Positions 14,111 through 27,423 of a stretch of 64,000 nt of DNA are shown one piece after another. Source of the stretch: Ignelater luminosus (Eukaryota; Arthropoda; Insecta; Coleoptera; Elateridae); contig VTPC01089975.1 in assembly GCA_011009095.1 (NCBI GenBank), positions 135,644-199,643 of the forward strand. The letters are read 5' to 3'. Below the pieces are notes generated by a model. That model did no database searches. It had not been told where the DNA came from and was given only the letters and a program-made list of their open reading frames with translations. Positions within the stretch are counted from its first letter, which is position 1. The number at the start of each line of letters is the position of its first letter. A program made the position numbers and the translations under genes.

Positions 14111-14270
14111 AAATTGTAACCAATCAATGTCAAATTGGGAACAGTCACTTTCAAATGGACATTAATGAATATCAGATTGGGACTAATAATTAATCAACTT
14201 CTAGTTGAGATCAAGCATTTTAAAATTGGAATCAATCAATTTCAAAGTGATTATCTCTAATTGAAAATTG
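14111..14270 (+). repeat. 21-bp minisatellite, locus 1
   Basis: About seven units of a 21-bp repeat starting AAATTG and ending GGGACCAATCAATTTC in consensus. Units start at 14111, 14132, 14153, 14174 (expanded to 28 bp), 14202, 14223 and 14244, with a partial at 14265. Unit edges carry GAAATTG and CAATTTC, so each unit can fold. The same family recurs at 23485-23697. Confidence 0.8.
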
Positions 14271-16159
14271 AAAATGTATAGAACTCCTCTGTAATCGTTG
14301 CAGAAGAAAACAATAATTTGTAGACTCGATAAGTGCAATAGTAACTACGAATTTCTAAACCAGCAAGTCTATTATTTGCGAACACTCAAGAAGGAGTCTA
14401 CAAATGTCTTGGCCTCGGATGAAGATTTGCATTACAGCAGAAAATCCAAAATTGGACCAACAAATGCAAAAAAAAGTACTTGGCATGTATGCTAACTGTA
14501 ATTTTGCCCAAATTGTCATTATTTTCCGACAGACAAGCATCATATATCAAATCATACAAGGGTTTCTGATCTTATCAATGAGGAGTGCGTATCTTCTTTG
14601 AATTTTACTTAGTTACTCGAAAAAGAAAGGAAATGTGAAACTGAGAATTTAGATGATATTTTTATTGTAAATGACAACCTCACGCCTTTGGAAATCTTGA
14701 AAGTTTTAAGAATCAAGTTGGTTTTTTGATAAAAATCTTCTTCCAAAGAAGGTAATTTGTAATCTTCAGACAGATATCAAAATTTTTCGAGATCTTTGAA
14801 AGATCCTAGTTCTGTCAAGATAAGTTTCTCTTTGGAAATAACCATATAGTTCTAACGTAAACAAAAACGGTAGATTCAAAGAAAACCAAAACATAAAGGT
14901 TCCGGTAAGAAACAAGAAAAATGACATTCCAAACTATGTAAGTATGAAGACTAAATCGCCAACCAGGTTTGAAAGCCCTTTATGTTATACTCTCTGATTG
15001 CAACCAAATATGTAAACAATTTCAATGTCAATTTTCCTTTTATGTCTAAAATCGAATAAATAATTACAATATAAATGAATACCAGTAAACATCAGTATAA
15101 ATAAACATTATTGCGCGCATTTGTTTATTTTTTTGTACAAAGATTCTTGTTAACTATCGGGAGAAGTTAAAAAGAAAATAGTTGTAATCACATCATCCTT
15201 ATTGTTTTTTGTCTGACATTTAAGAGAACGGCAGAATGTTTGTTTAGGAAACTTTGCACAATGTTATTATCAGGAAAGGTCATGTCATTCGCTTGTTATA
15301 ATATACATATAAAAGTAAATGCAAAATTTAATTTATTATCATTTAAATAGATTATTTTGTTGACCCATATTTTTAATCGTTTAGGTATAATCTTCATGTT
15401 TTGTTTACCAGTTTATTGATGTAATGTTTATAATTAGATATAAGTACCGAATTTTTTTAATCGGCAGGATTTTTTATTTTTCAGTTAATTGTTTGTTAAT
15501 TTAATAACGTAAAAGTGATTTATTAATTTCGAAAAGTCTCTGTTTACGATTCCAGTTTGATTTATTATTTTTTGCATATCCACTTTAAAACTATTTCGTG
15601 GGATGCATATTTACGTATTATGTATGTTTAAAGTTCTATGGCCGTCAGGTATAATGTGGTATTTTAGCAAAAAAGACGTCAGCAAAACGCACGTCAAGCA
15701 GATAACTTTAAAATTTAATTTTTAGATTCAGTTGCGACGGTATCTCTAATCAACAAAGTTCGAAATATACTACTAAAATACGTGCTGCAATAATTGTAAT
15801 TTAAAATATTATAATTCTTCTAATTACAAGTAAGGGAATATAAAATAATATTCTAGGTGCACCAAAGCTAACTTTCTAAATTACAAATCATAAATTATCA
15901 AAGTTTACTTGTTTGATGCATATTGCAACGGCAGGCTTGCAGGGGTTGAATTCAAAAGGCCCGTTGTGTATATTTTGATTAGCCCCTAATGGTTGTCATT
16001 ATATCACATTGTAGCATCAATGGAAGTCGTGAAAATTAGTTATTATTGTGAACAGTGATGTATATATTGGACGCGGGATGCAATGAAAGCGCATACAAGC
16101 ATTTGCGTGTGTGTACGTGTAATATGTGTTGCATGTGTACCAACCTACCTAGTGTATTG
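14271..16159. other. Gene-free AT-rich sequence
   Basis: Three overlapping 62-65 codon frames on opposite strands near 14300-14600 look like chance. Further right the sequence is strongly AT-rich, with a GTGTGTACGTGTAATATG-type patch near 16107 leading into the degenerate array. Confidence 0.55.
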
Positions 16160-19100
16160 CACACCTTTTTATTAAATTATAAATTTACCTTATACAATTT
16201 TGTTTAATGAAAAAGGTTATTAAGAATTCAAGGCTAGGTGTGTCTAAAATTAAATTAAGCTCGGGACTCTTGTTTAAATTATTCTGATTGTAATTGTGAA
16301 TGTTTTGATTTAAAAAAAAATATGTTGCTGCTAAATACATCGATTTAATTTGCGATAAAGCAAAAGTGACTTCCGAATTTAAAATAAATTTAGTTTCAAC
16401 ATTAATTAATTTTATTACCTTCAACTGTTCAATGCAACTCAAATTAGCCCAATTCAATTTAATTTGACCTAACCTAACTCTAAGAAGAATTGCTTTTCAT
16501 CATAAATTTCTAGATTTTTTGATAGAATTCGTTTTTATTCATAATTTTCTTTAAAATTCTAATTCTTCTCTTTAAGGAAATTACTGAGTTTGTGGTTTAA
16601 ATTAATTTTATGCAAGTTTGTAGATTAAGTTAGGTACATACAGTTTAATTACTGAGATTAATGCAAAACGTTTATAGATTAGATTAACCGTGGCAATTTT
16701 TATGCGGAATTAATTTCATGTAAGTGAAGGTGCTCACTTAGATTAGAGCAAATTAGCTAGACTGACTAAAATTAAATTATGGTTATAAATATTCAGCTAA
16801 GCAAAGAGAATCTTTTGCAAATTAAATCAAATCAAGTTAAACTTAACACTAAGCTAATTTAAATTGCATTAAATTAATTAACAGCAATTTAAGACGGGCT
16901 CGAATAGATTCATTTCAATTGTGACTATTAGATTATGTTCAATTATTTCAATAATTAGTGAAGTTAAGCGGATTTAAATCAATGAATTTGTTTGGATTAG
17001 ACTTATGATAGATTAATTCAAACTAAATTATGATTTTAAAATAAGGTAGTGAAACATTCTTTTAGGTTAGATTAAATAAAATTTGATTTAATTTAATTTT
17101 AGGTTAATTTTAGCTAAAAAAGTGCGACTTGGATGGATTAGATTTATGTTATGTATCTTGTGTGTACATACATTGAATTAGTTTAGTATAAGTAAAGGTA
17201 ATTAGGATAAATTAAATTCAATTAATTTAATTTAGTTTCAGGCTAAAAAGATTTGGTTATGTTGAACCGTATTAGGTGATATAAGTTGTGTTTGATTTAG
17301 TGTCAAGCTATCTAAACTAAACCTAAAGATAGTTAGGTTATGTTAAATTATTCCGGGTTGAGTAGAGGTATCTACCTTAAACATCAACTTTGGTTTAATT
17401 TATTTTGAAGCTAATACATGTCAAATTTAAGACAATAAGTTTACTCTGGATGGCAGAAGAAGAAATTAGATCAAAGTAAACCGGGCTGAGAATAGTTGAG
17501 TTGCGTTGAAACTTACGTTTAGTTAATTAATAAATTAAAAGCAGTCCAGCCTAACTTAGAAATTTTGTTTTAAAGTTAGGTTATGTAAAACTATTTTGGT
17601 TCAGATTTAGTTTAGATTACATTTAGATGATTCAAATTAATTCGAGTTAAATATTCTTAAATGCAATTATGGTAATAAAATTAGGTTATGGTAGAGTATC
17701 TTGATTTAAGTAAAAATGTTTTAGGTTAGGTTAGATCTATTTACATTTAGCTTCCTTTTAGGCTAAATACAGGTTAGACTTTAGCAATAAAAGGACTTAC
17801 AAACAATTAGACGGTAAAACCTATAAACTAAACTATGGAAAAAGAGTTAGGTTATGCTGAATTATATTTCGAATTGAATAAAGGTACATATTGGAGATTA
17901 ATTTCATTTTAATTTTAGTTTCAGGTTAATCCATATTGAACTAAAGTCATAAACTCAATTAACGGCAATGAGAAAGATTAACTGAAACTTAACCGTGGCA
18001 ATGAAAGTTAGGGTAGTATATCAAATCATGTTAGTTCGAATAGGTATAATTTAGATTTTAGCTAATTCAAGTGAAAGAATAATGAATTTAAATTGAACTT
18101 ATTTATTGAGTGATTACTTATGTCTTAGTGATGTTGGGTTGAGTTGCATTAATATAAACAAAAGTAAATAGGTTACATACTATAACCAGGACATAGTTAG
18201 GTTTTTTCTTTCTAAAAAAATGCAGAGATACTTCATAAAAAAATTAATTTAATATTTCATAAAACGCATTATTCTATCAACAGATTTTCTACTTTCTTAG
18301 TCTCTGACTTGCTGACATCTAATATTTCTGACTTTGACTTAGTCAAACCTGAGTTGGATAATTTAACCTAAACTAAACTATAGCTAAAGAACTTAGGTTA
18401 CGTTGACTTATTTCAGGTTGAGTTGAAGCACTGTAAAGACTAACAGGAGTTTAGTTTGAAAGAGTTATGGGTTATGTTACATCTTTTTTTACCTTCAGTG
18501 GCTAACTAGCCTAATGCAGGACAAATTTAATTGAGTTTATTTTACTCTGACTTATTAGTGTTAAGCTATCAATAACCTGAATAACTTGAATAGTTAAATC
18601 TAAATTAAACCACAGTTGAGCTACTTCCGGTAAAGGTTAACTTTAGTTTAGTTTGATACTAATCCATAATAGTAAGAATCCAAGTCAATGGCAACGAAGG
18701 AAATTAATTGAACAGATTTAGTTGAGTCTCACTTATTTTCATAGCAAATTAGGTTAGATTACATATGTAGTATGATAAGCCCAAACATAGCATAACTTCC
18801 ACAAGATTAGGTTATTACATGTTATGCGTGAGGTTAGTTTGAGTATAAACAAAGTAAATAGATTGACTTTAATTAAAAGAGTTAGATTAGTTTTTCTAAA
18901 TAATGCAAAGAGGTTTCATTAAATGAATTTGCTTTGAATGTTTAAAGCTGTTCTCCCTTGTTAGTCTCCAAATTATTGACATTTAATACAATTTCTGTCG
19001 TTTTTACCAAATTAACCATGCTTATTTTAATTTCATTTGATCTTCTAATTTCATAGAGTCGTTTTAGTTTGAACTGGTTAAATGAACTTACATAAGCTAA

Positions 19101-19350
19101 TTTACATTAAATTAAGATAAGATCAGATAACCTATAGTCTTAACCATACCAAATGTAATGAATTAATGTTTAGGTTATGTCAGATCCTCTCTCTTCCATT
19201 TTTACAATTATTCAATTATAAAATTTCTTATTGTCAACACACAGAATTAAGATAAATTAATATTAGGCAAACCAGAAGAAGATATCGAAAAAACTAAGTT
19301 AGATCACATTATAGTACACTAAATAAGTGACAATTTAATTTAGATTATGT
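16160..19350. repeat. Degenerate AT-rich array with TTAGGTTA-like motifs
   Basis: Over about 3 kb the plus strand is dominated by variants of AGTTAGGTTATGTTGAATTA, GGGTTGAGTAAAGGTA and TTTAGTTTCAGGCTAA. They recur roughly every 110-250 bp (for example near 17336, 17685, 17848 and 18398). Many TTAGGTTA motifs occur, including TTAGGTTAGGTTAG near 17722, which is the canonical insect telomere word in tandem. Copies are heavily diverged, so this is an old satellite or expanded simple repeat rather than a telomere. No gene is visible. Confidence 0.7.
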
Positions 19351-20199
19351 CGTTATTGATTATTTTTGGATTCTTTATTAGTACTGCGTTTAAATCAAAC
19401 TTGTCGATTTTGATGGTTTTTATAAGATTGTAATCAGGATAAAATAAAGAGATCATAAGCATTCTTTTCTTATTATTATGTTTACAAAGAAAAATAATAA
19501 TACCCATTTAATCTTCAGTCTACATTTATTAATTACTGTTGTTCAATGTAAATATAACAAAAATAAAGATTAAGTAATAATTTTCAAATCCAAGACGCAG
19601 TTAATAAATATGGCAGGTAATTAACCCAGCAATTAGTTCTTGTAATTTTACAAGCAGTTGGCATCATGCACATTCTGTTAGATGATGATATAGTATCATC
19701 GCCTTAATGCCTCCGAAATAATCAAACATATGAATCCTGACTTGGGGCTAACAGTTAACTGCTGAACAAATAATACACATCAGAAAGCAGAACTTTGATT
19801 CCCATTACGTAATTACACTGAATCTAGATTCGAAATCGCGATGAGGGAAGGCGAAGCGAGAAGTGATCCTTTGAAGGATTCACTGCTACCTAAATCAGGA
19901 ACGTTACTGCTGCTAATGATAACGAGGTTATGTACAATTACATCTTCTACAAATAATTCCGACGCGTGTGTTATTTATTCATGCTTTTAGATTTATATAC
20001 ACTTACATGGTTGTTTTAGTTGAATTTTGGTAAATAGAGTGTTTTAAAATTTATTTGTTCAAATCACGGTTTTGTTTTAAAAATAGATTTATTTAAGCAT
20101 ACTTTAGATGAGTGGTATGCAACACAAATAGCATGCATTCTAAAAGTTAATGTTTTATAAAATTCTCGTTTTCAAATGAAATTCAGGATTTAGTTGAAA
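19351..20199. other. Gene-free transition zone
   Basis: The TTAGGTTA-like motifs fade out here. A small dyad AGTGATCCTT/AAGGATTCACT lies at 19862-19883. Nothing else is supported. Confidence 0.5.
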
Positions 20200-20910
20200 T
20201 AGCAGGATTTATGTTGAAAATGTTTGTTTCAAATATCGAAGCGGTATATAGTATAGCTTGTATAATACCAGAATTTCCATACAACACAATCACAAAGTAC
20301 AAATGCAATCAAATTGGAATAGCGAACGATAATAATACAGGCACAGTGCTGACAAAGGCACAGAATATTACATATGATTGTCCGGAGCAAATCCCGGGAA
20401 AGGACGATTACAGCGATTGCGATCAGTGTTGGCAACCGACAGATTAATATACTGTGGCGAGCAAACACGGAGAGCAGCCCAGTAAACTGTGCTATTAAAA
20501 TAATAAATGGTCGCAATAAACCTAGACATTACACGAGAGTATCGACAGCGCAGCGGGGCTTTATTCTTGCATATTAATCGCACAATAATTATCCCCTTTT
20601 TTTCAAAAAGTCTAGTAAAAGAGCCCAGCAACTAACAACAGCAGCAACAGCAGCAACCTGCTCTCCCCTTTTCTCTCTGTCCGACGTGCACTTTATGTAA
20701 AGCACGTTACGGATTTATTCGCAAGAGACGATGAGCTGAAAATGAGACCTTTTGCTCCGCTCGTAAAGCTCGTTATTATTAATACAGCTTTATGAAATCG
20801 CTCAAACGGAAGACAAACAAAACTCGAAACTTTTAAAATACGGTTGCTCATCATTATCTCATTAGTGTCATCCCACGAGCGATTCATAAAGAATCGTAAT
20901 TATAATTAAC
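20200..20910. promoter_or_regulatory. Candidate conserved non-coding island 2
   Basis: About 0.7 kb stands out from AT-rich flanks. It includes a CAG/CAA run (20638-20657), AGTGTCATCCCACGAGCG and homeodomain-like TTATTAATA words. Four overlapping open frames on both strands (60-95 codons) show no domain and no consistent codon pattern, so I treat them as a composition effect. This is a possible enhancer in the SoxD intron; a lncRNA exon is an alternative. Confidence 0.35.
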
Positions 20911-23484
20911 AAGCATACAAACTGAATGCTACAAACTTGTTCGCTTTGCCTCTTTGCTGTCTTTTGTCTGCACCAACTGAACCAATCAACGTCTCGAGCA
21001 ACAATCCTCTGAAGATAGTGCACAGAAACACAGCTCTAAGACGTCTGATGGAATTGAGTGTTCCTTTCCTTTGATACAGACTTTAAACAACATAAATACA
21101 CACGTCTACAAAGAGATTGTAGCTATTGACGTTCTGTATATCTCGTCTTCATTGGTTCACCGCATATCTTTGTCTATTATGGGTATACCTATTATATAAG
21201 TAAATGTTTGGATCAAATTCGGTACGGCATTATTGCGCAACATGAAATTAATTCTATTCATTCAATATTTTTATTTAGAAACTTCAACAATAATTCGATT
21301 TGATGAATTACATTTTAATTATAAGATACATTACAAAATATTTTGTGCTAAATATAACGTAATCAACAAATGAGAAAAGCAGAAATGGTTTGGGAATATT
21401 TAAGGCATGTGCGCTAATAAATCTTTTCCAAGAGAAATGACAGCACGACATGACGTTCCTATCACATTAACAATAATTTAATTCAAATATAATAAAAGTA
21501 CATGCGCCAAATGCATATATTGTGTACTAACATGAAAGTAAAGTCTATTTTCCTTAAATACTAAAAGTTTTATAAAAAAACAGAAGAATTTCTTTTTGCA
21601 TTCTTAGGAAAAGCCTTTTAAAGAACCTTCACTAGACTGAGTGAAGTTATCTTCCAACTTAAACATTTTCTTTAGATACAGGCACTTAGGTTTATAATAT
21701 CTTCATTGATTTAGAGCGCCCAAAACTGTTTCTTACAAAATTAATTCTAGATTTTTGAATGATTTAAAATTCAGTTTGTTAGAATTAAGAAATCTTATCA
21801 ATCATTATAAATTTAATAAAATTAAAAACAATTTCTATTCTATTTCTTCAAAATAAGAAAAATATTTCCATATCTGTTCTTGCAGGGTATTGCAGTATTA
21901 GAAGAGAAGGTTTATTTGAGCAAATACTTAAAGTAGGTATGTCTCGTATTAATAGCTACATTCAGAAATTCCAATTCTTCAGGGTTAGTAAGTACGAACT
22001 ATCCGTCTTGGTTCTAATTAGTTGTGTTTTTGGTTGTTAAACTAAAGCTCAAGTTTTGCAAGCATTCTAGTTCAAAAAAGAAATAAACCAGAAGAAAAAA
22101 ATGAATAAAGGAGGAATCTGTTTAGAATCAGACCACGTTTTAAATTAAAATTGAAGAATTGTCTGAAGATTGCTTCAGCTTCGTCAGGTCCTTCCTAGTT
22201 ATCCTAGTTTACAGACTAAGTTGACAGCTATTCGTTCTTCAGTTTGTTTGGTAAATACTACGGATACACTAGACTTAACATTCTACGTACTAGAGTGTCA
22301 TTAAATCAACGCATCAATTTTTTGCTTTTTATTTTGAAAAATGATGTTATAAAACTGGGCAAAAACGTTCAATATTTCAAAAAGGCCTTAAAGAAGCTTT
22401 ACCAAAAGTAAGACTGTTTTGAAACAATAGTAAAAAGATGTTAGTTTGTAACGACATTTAGTGTGCAAGTCCAAAAGTACCAAGATTTAGGCATCGATTT
22501 TACGAGAAGTTAGTCTGTTTTTCTCTATATCTAGGTAGAGATACAGTGCCTTGTCCAAAAGCAGGATCCCCAAATTATTGTACCACAGCAACAAATATCT
22601 ATATGATGATCCGCTCTTCCAATAATATAACACATAAAAAATTCTTTTCAATTTATCTTTGATGAAGAACATAAAAGTTTTATTTTTCGAGCAATGAAGT
22701 GGTTTCAAGTAGACAATGAGGGAGAAAATGCTGATGCGTTGATTACTATTACCACTATTGAATTACCATCTATAGTGATTTCCTTATTATTGGAAAAGAA
22801 GACATAGATGTACGTTTTCTTCTTCCTTAGATCAAGAAACAAAAAAATTTAAAAGGCACTGTGAAAAGCCAAGTTTCCAAGATTATTGAAATAAATGAAT
22901 AAACGTGTTCACACAAAAAAGTACGTTGCGGCACCAAAATTGTTTAAATTGCAAGAAAACTCGATTTATATTCGTCATATATCACATCAAGAACAGACCT
23001 GAAACTATTGAACTAAATTTCTTTTCTGATTCCTACCACATTCAGTCTTACTTGCATAACATAAACATTAAATATGTTATTGCATCTTTCTCATTATTAC
23101 TTCATAGCAAAATAACAAGTAGCATCAACTTCCTTCTAACCATTCGTAGCTTTTAGGGTTTCTGGGTTTGTTTTCTCGATTCCTGAAGCTTGAGACATTT
23201 ATGTCTTAGTTCTCGTAAACCAATGTTTGCCAATATCAATTAAAAAACCTTATTGACCATATCGTGGAATCAAAAAAGAAATGAAGTTAAGGTTGGTCAT
23301 GTCTATAAGATTTGTCAATACTGCTAAGGCAGTAGACAAATGTTTGACAGTTGTGACTTAAGAAGTTATATTATGTTCTCAAAAGTCACAACTGCCTGAA
23401 GCTATTTTCGTTTTTCCTTCGATCACATCAAGATTCTTCATTCAAATAACTTTGGTTCAGCAACAATCTTAGCTTTTCAAGCTC
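20911..23484. other. Gene-free AT-rich sequence
   Basis: Only chance frames (73 and 83 codons). No repeat or RNA is recognised. Confidence 0.55.
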
Positions 23485-23697
23485 AAGTTGGGAACAATCA
23501 ATTTCAAATTAAGACCAATTAATCTCAAACTGAAACCAATCTGAACTCACTGTCAGGTTGATTAGTCTTAATTTGAGATTGATCTTAATTTGAAGTTGAC
23601 TGGTCTTCAACTTGGAATCGATTAGCACAATTTGAATTATTTCAGTTTGAAATTGATTGTTCTCAATTTGAAATCGACTGGTCCCAATTTAAGTTGG
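23485..23697. repeat. 21-bp minisatellite, locus 2, with internal orientation switch
   Basis: The same 21-bp family as at 14.1 kb. Units run forward from 23485 for three copies (AAGTTGGGAACAATCAATTT type). After about 23550 they continue in the opposite orientation (GAAATTGATTGTTCTCAATT type) up to 23697. The whole block is a large imperfect inverted repeat. Confidence 0.8.
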
Positions 23698-26600
23698 AGA
23701 AGGTATGAACAATCATAAGCTTAAAAGGTGTATATCAAGTGAAGACTCTTTGTACATTTTTTAGTTTATTATCTCCTTTTAGATATCGTTTACATCTCTC
23801 CAATGCAATTAGTATTTATTGTCAGAAATCCTAATATGTATACTACAGAAAAGAACAGAACAGAAAAGAAAAGCAACAGTTTCTTTGAAAATATTGTTTC
23901 TAGAATTCAGACTTATTCAAGTCTATATGCATTAATTCGTTTAATCTTCCTAGTTTTTAATCGAGATTTAAGAAGAAAAGTTATGAAATCTTGAGCTGGT
24001 AGCAACTTATGGCCCCTGCTCATTATACCACAATGCTTTGTTAAAACGTATTGCGTCTGTATAAATTTTTAGATTCTTGAAAAAGCTCGAGTTTAGAGTT
24101 GAGAATTGAGACTTGTAATTCTTGAATAGCAAGGTGCACATAGATCAATAAGTTCATGCCGAATTAAGAAAAATGTGAACGAGCCTATTTAGGAAGAGAT
24201 GCTTTACCTTATGGTATTGACAATCTGGACGCATCGTGTTTCATTTCTGTCAGTAAGTTTCTACTGACGGTGGCCGATAATAAGCATCTTGCATTGAATA
24301 AGTATAGTTTGTAAAGAGTCACGAGACAATGTCCGATGCTCTAAAAAGTGTGCAAGAAGAGTGTAAGTAGTTAGATATTCAGATTTCGACCTGTCTGTCC
24401 TTGTTGAATTTTTGCCTTTTTTACTCTATACCTATTACTGATTTCAAATCTAGGGTTGTCGCTAATATATTTAGCGCCTATGGTAGAGCTACTTAAGGCT
24501 GGATGGTGAGTAAAGGGTTTAATGTCAATTTCAATTGCCTTATTACATAGTGACGATACAGCGTCTATGGTAAGTTGCCTTATTCACATGTCCTTGCAGC
24601 GGCTCAATACAAAGCAAGCTGCTATTGTTATAGCCCTTACTTTGCTGTGAACAATTGAGACAGGCTCAACTAGTAATTTGAGACAATTCATCTAGAAAAT
24701 TATCTGCTTCCATTTCTCTCAACTAAATAATCCCAACTGGTGTTTAAGCTTTTATTGTAACTGAAAACTATTTTAGCTCGTACTATGGACGATGAGTACT
24801 TTATATCTTAAGTTAAAGATCTTCTCAGTGCTTATGTTGTAGGAATCTTTGGCCTGTGATTATTTAAGAAAGTATCTGCTCTTGATTAGCTAAATTCAAT
24901 AATTCTGTATCAAGATGCCTCTAATACAGCATGGAAAAAAATCCAATAGAATAAAATACCAGTCTTTATCTTCAAGTGTTATCGCCTTCCTGCTAAAGAT
25001 ATTTAAGACAAGTTTAGAAAAAACGCTATCAATAAAAGCCATAATAGTGTAAATTTTAAATCAAAATACTGGAAATCATATAAATTCTTAATTCTAATAC
25101 TGCAGAGATTAATTACATAATAATTATATGCTTAAAAATTAATTAAATAATAATTATATGCTTGAACATTAATTCCTATGTAGGAATAATAAAAGTCTCT
25201 GTTGTATAAGTAACTAAATGTCATCCACCTAATAATGATAAATATTAAAGAATTGCTTAAAGTTTTTAAATGAAATTTTCTAAAAAGTCATTTATTGTAC
25301 CTTGTATAAAGTGTAATATAAACAATTTAAATCTACTTGTTCAAAAACAATTAAAATACTTTAATGAGTAGAAATCCCAGTTAATAAACACTCAAGACTA
25401 TAAATCTTTGAATTCTTAGCTTGATCAAACATCTTATATTACTCATTACTTTCAGTACTTAATGGTTAGATGAAGTTTATCATATATCTTTCAAATCAGA
25501 ATAACATTATCATGAGAATGTTTACTATAAAATGCTATCACTTAATTTTTTTATTTCTATTTAGAGAATGTTAAGTGTGAGAAGTTTATTTCAGGAAGGA
25601 TGAACAATAAATCTTATTTTACAGGAGGTAAAAAACGTACGTGAAAATTAATGGGCGATGCTCGTGCATAGCTAAATGTATGATGAAAAATCCCAGTAAG
25701 GAGATACCCCGGTAAGTGAGCGACGATTTATCAAGCGAAGCGAACAGAAATTGAAAAATTGACACGTTTAATTATCTAAACACACACTCAAGATGAAACT
25801 GACGCTTTTTATAGAACAACAACGTTGTTTTTATTTATTTATATTTTTTTTCTAACTGTTAAGAAATATTTATCTCCTTCCAGTTCTATTTTAGATCTTA
25901 TACCACGCTCATCACTTTGTTAAATAAAATAATTGGATTCAGAGGTTAGATGCTGAAAAAAGTTTTTATTTCGTGTTTGACATACAACCATTACTTTAAA
26001 CATCATTAACGGTAGCTACTTTGTAATGTTATGAAAATTTTAATTTATAGTTACCTTTAACCGCACTTCTATAAAACTTAAAAGTCTAAAAGCCATGCCG
26101 TTTTAATAGATTCTCGTAAAACCCACTTAAAAGATCCGATGGACATCGTACTACACACGGGGTTTATTGCGATGACCATTCCTCTAAATTAAACTCATGA
26201 AATATCTAAACTCGAGGAATAAGAACTTTTTTTATACACTTATAGAAATAAATAAAATGACACAAATATAGAAAATTGCCGGTAAATATTTAAAATTAAT
26301 GCGAGAGTTAACAAAAATTGAATTTCGTAAAAGATACAGGGTGGTTATCTCGGTGATTTTACGAAGATAGGCAACACATTCAGTTTACTTGTTTGTGTTT
26401 TAAGTAACAACATCTAAGAAAAAAAATAATCGGAGTGAAGATGCTTTCATATGTTTTAAAAATCAAAGCTATTTGTAAAAATAACTACTTTGATCTTTTT
26501 ATTGGAGGCTATTTATTGAAAAGACGCTGCGCTGGTTTGCTGAAGCATCTACTTCCTGTATTCCTTGTAATAATTGAAAATAATAAAAAAATATTTATTA

Positions 26601-27390
26601 CCTAGATTGTTTTTGTATTTTTCTTGTATAGACATCTTTAGTGTTATTAAAATCTAAAAATAAAAGCGCGGAAGTAATTATTTCAAAATAAAAGAAAACA
26701 AATTCTAAATTACTTTTGTTTTACCCTTTTCATAACGCTGGCAAGTTTTGCAAAACTTGATTGCTTTACAAAAAAATCAAGAAACTTTAGCATGAGTAAA
26801 TAGTTTTCGAGATTATCTTGCAATCGATAAGCTAACCTAAACAAACAAGAGAGCTACTATCACTCTAAAAAGTTTTAAGGTTAGGTACACGCTATCTAAA
26901 CAAGACAAGCCTTACTAGCGTCTTTGAAGATCGAGAATGAAACCTTACTTGTCAAAGCTTACTTATGCTGTACATTGCTGGTACAGGTAAACTTTTAAAA
27001 TAAGACAAAGGGCCAAAAATGAAACACTTCTATGATGTCATTGTATCATTAATTTCTCTTAAAAGAAGTAAACTTGGAAAATTGATAAAGTAACTGTTGG
27101 AACGGGAAACTAACATTTAGAGTAGCATTTTAACAGGAATTTTCACACCATTTCCATTTGACAACAAAATTTTTAGTTCAGATTTATCAATCAATATTTG
27201 CACAAAGACATTTATTTTGGAAAAGAACAAACTTTACGAAAGATCATTTGAGCTTGACAGTAGAAAATCAAGAATTTTACCATTTTGTAATCCAAAAAGT
27301 AGGATGCAGTTTTGAAAAAAACTTCTTGGGGGCTGCTAAAAGTGCCTAAGAAAGTATAATCGTGTAATTTAATTTTCCACGACAAGAAGA
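23698..27390. other. Gene-free AT-rich sequence up to the mariner
   Basis: Apart from the 30-bp tandem repeat at 25108, I see nothing that can be supported. Confidence 0.55.
25108..25174 (+). repeat. 30-bp tandem repeat, 2.2 copies
   Basis: Two adjacent 30-bp units (25108-25137 and 25138-25167) differ at only three positions and share TAATAATTATATGCTT. A partial third ATTAATT follows. Confidence 0.85.
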
Positions 27391-27423
27391 TACGAGGGTT
27401 GACTTTTATGAAGTGAGATTTAT
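27391..27423 (+). repeat. Left mariner terminal inverted repeat with TA flank
   Basis: TA then CGAGGGTTGACTTTTATGAA and GTGAGATTT. It matches the inverted right end, perfectly from TTTTATGAA through GTGAGATTT, with a few differences in the outer ten bases. Confidence 0.92.

Noticed and set aside
14111-14270. CRISPR-like array
   Set aside because: Units are contiguous 21-bp repeats with no spacers, in eukaryotic DNA.
16160-19350. True telomere or subtelomere
   Set aside because: TTAGG words are scattered and decayed, and unique sequence continues on both sides.
20211-20631. Overlapping 67-95 codon frames on both strands as genes
   Set aside because: Mutually overlapping, no domain, and consistent with a GC-richer non-coding block.
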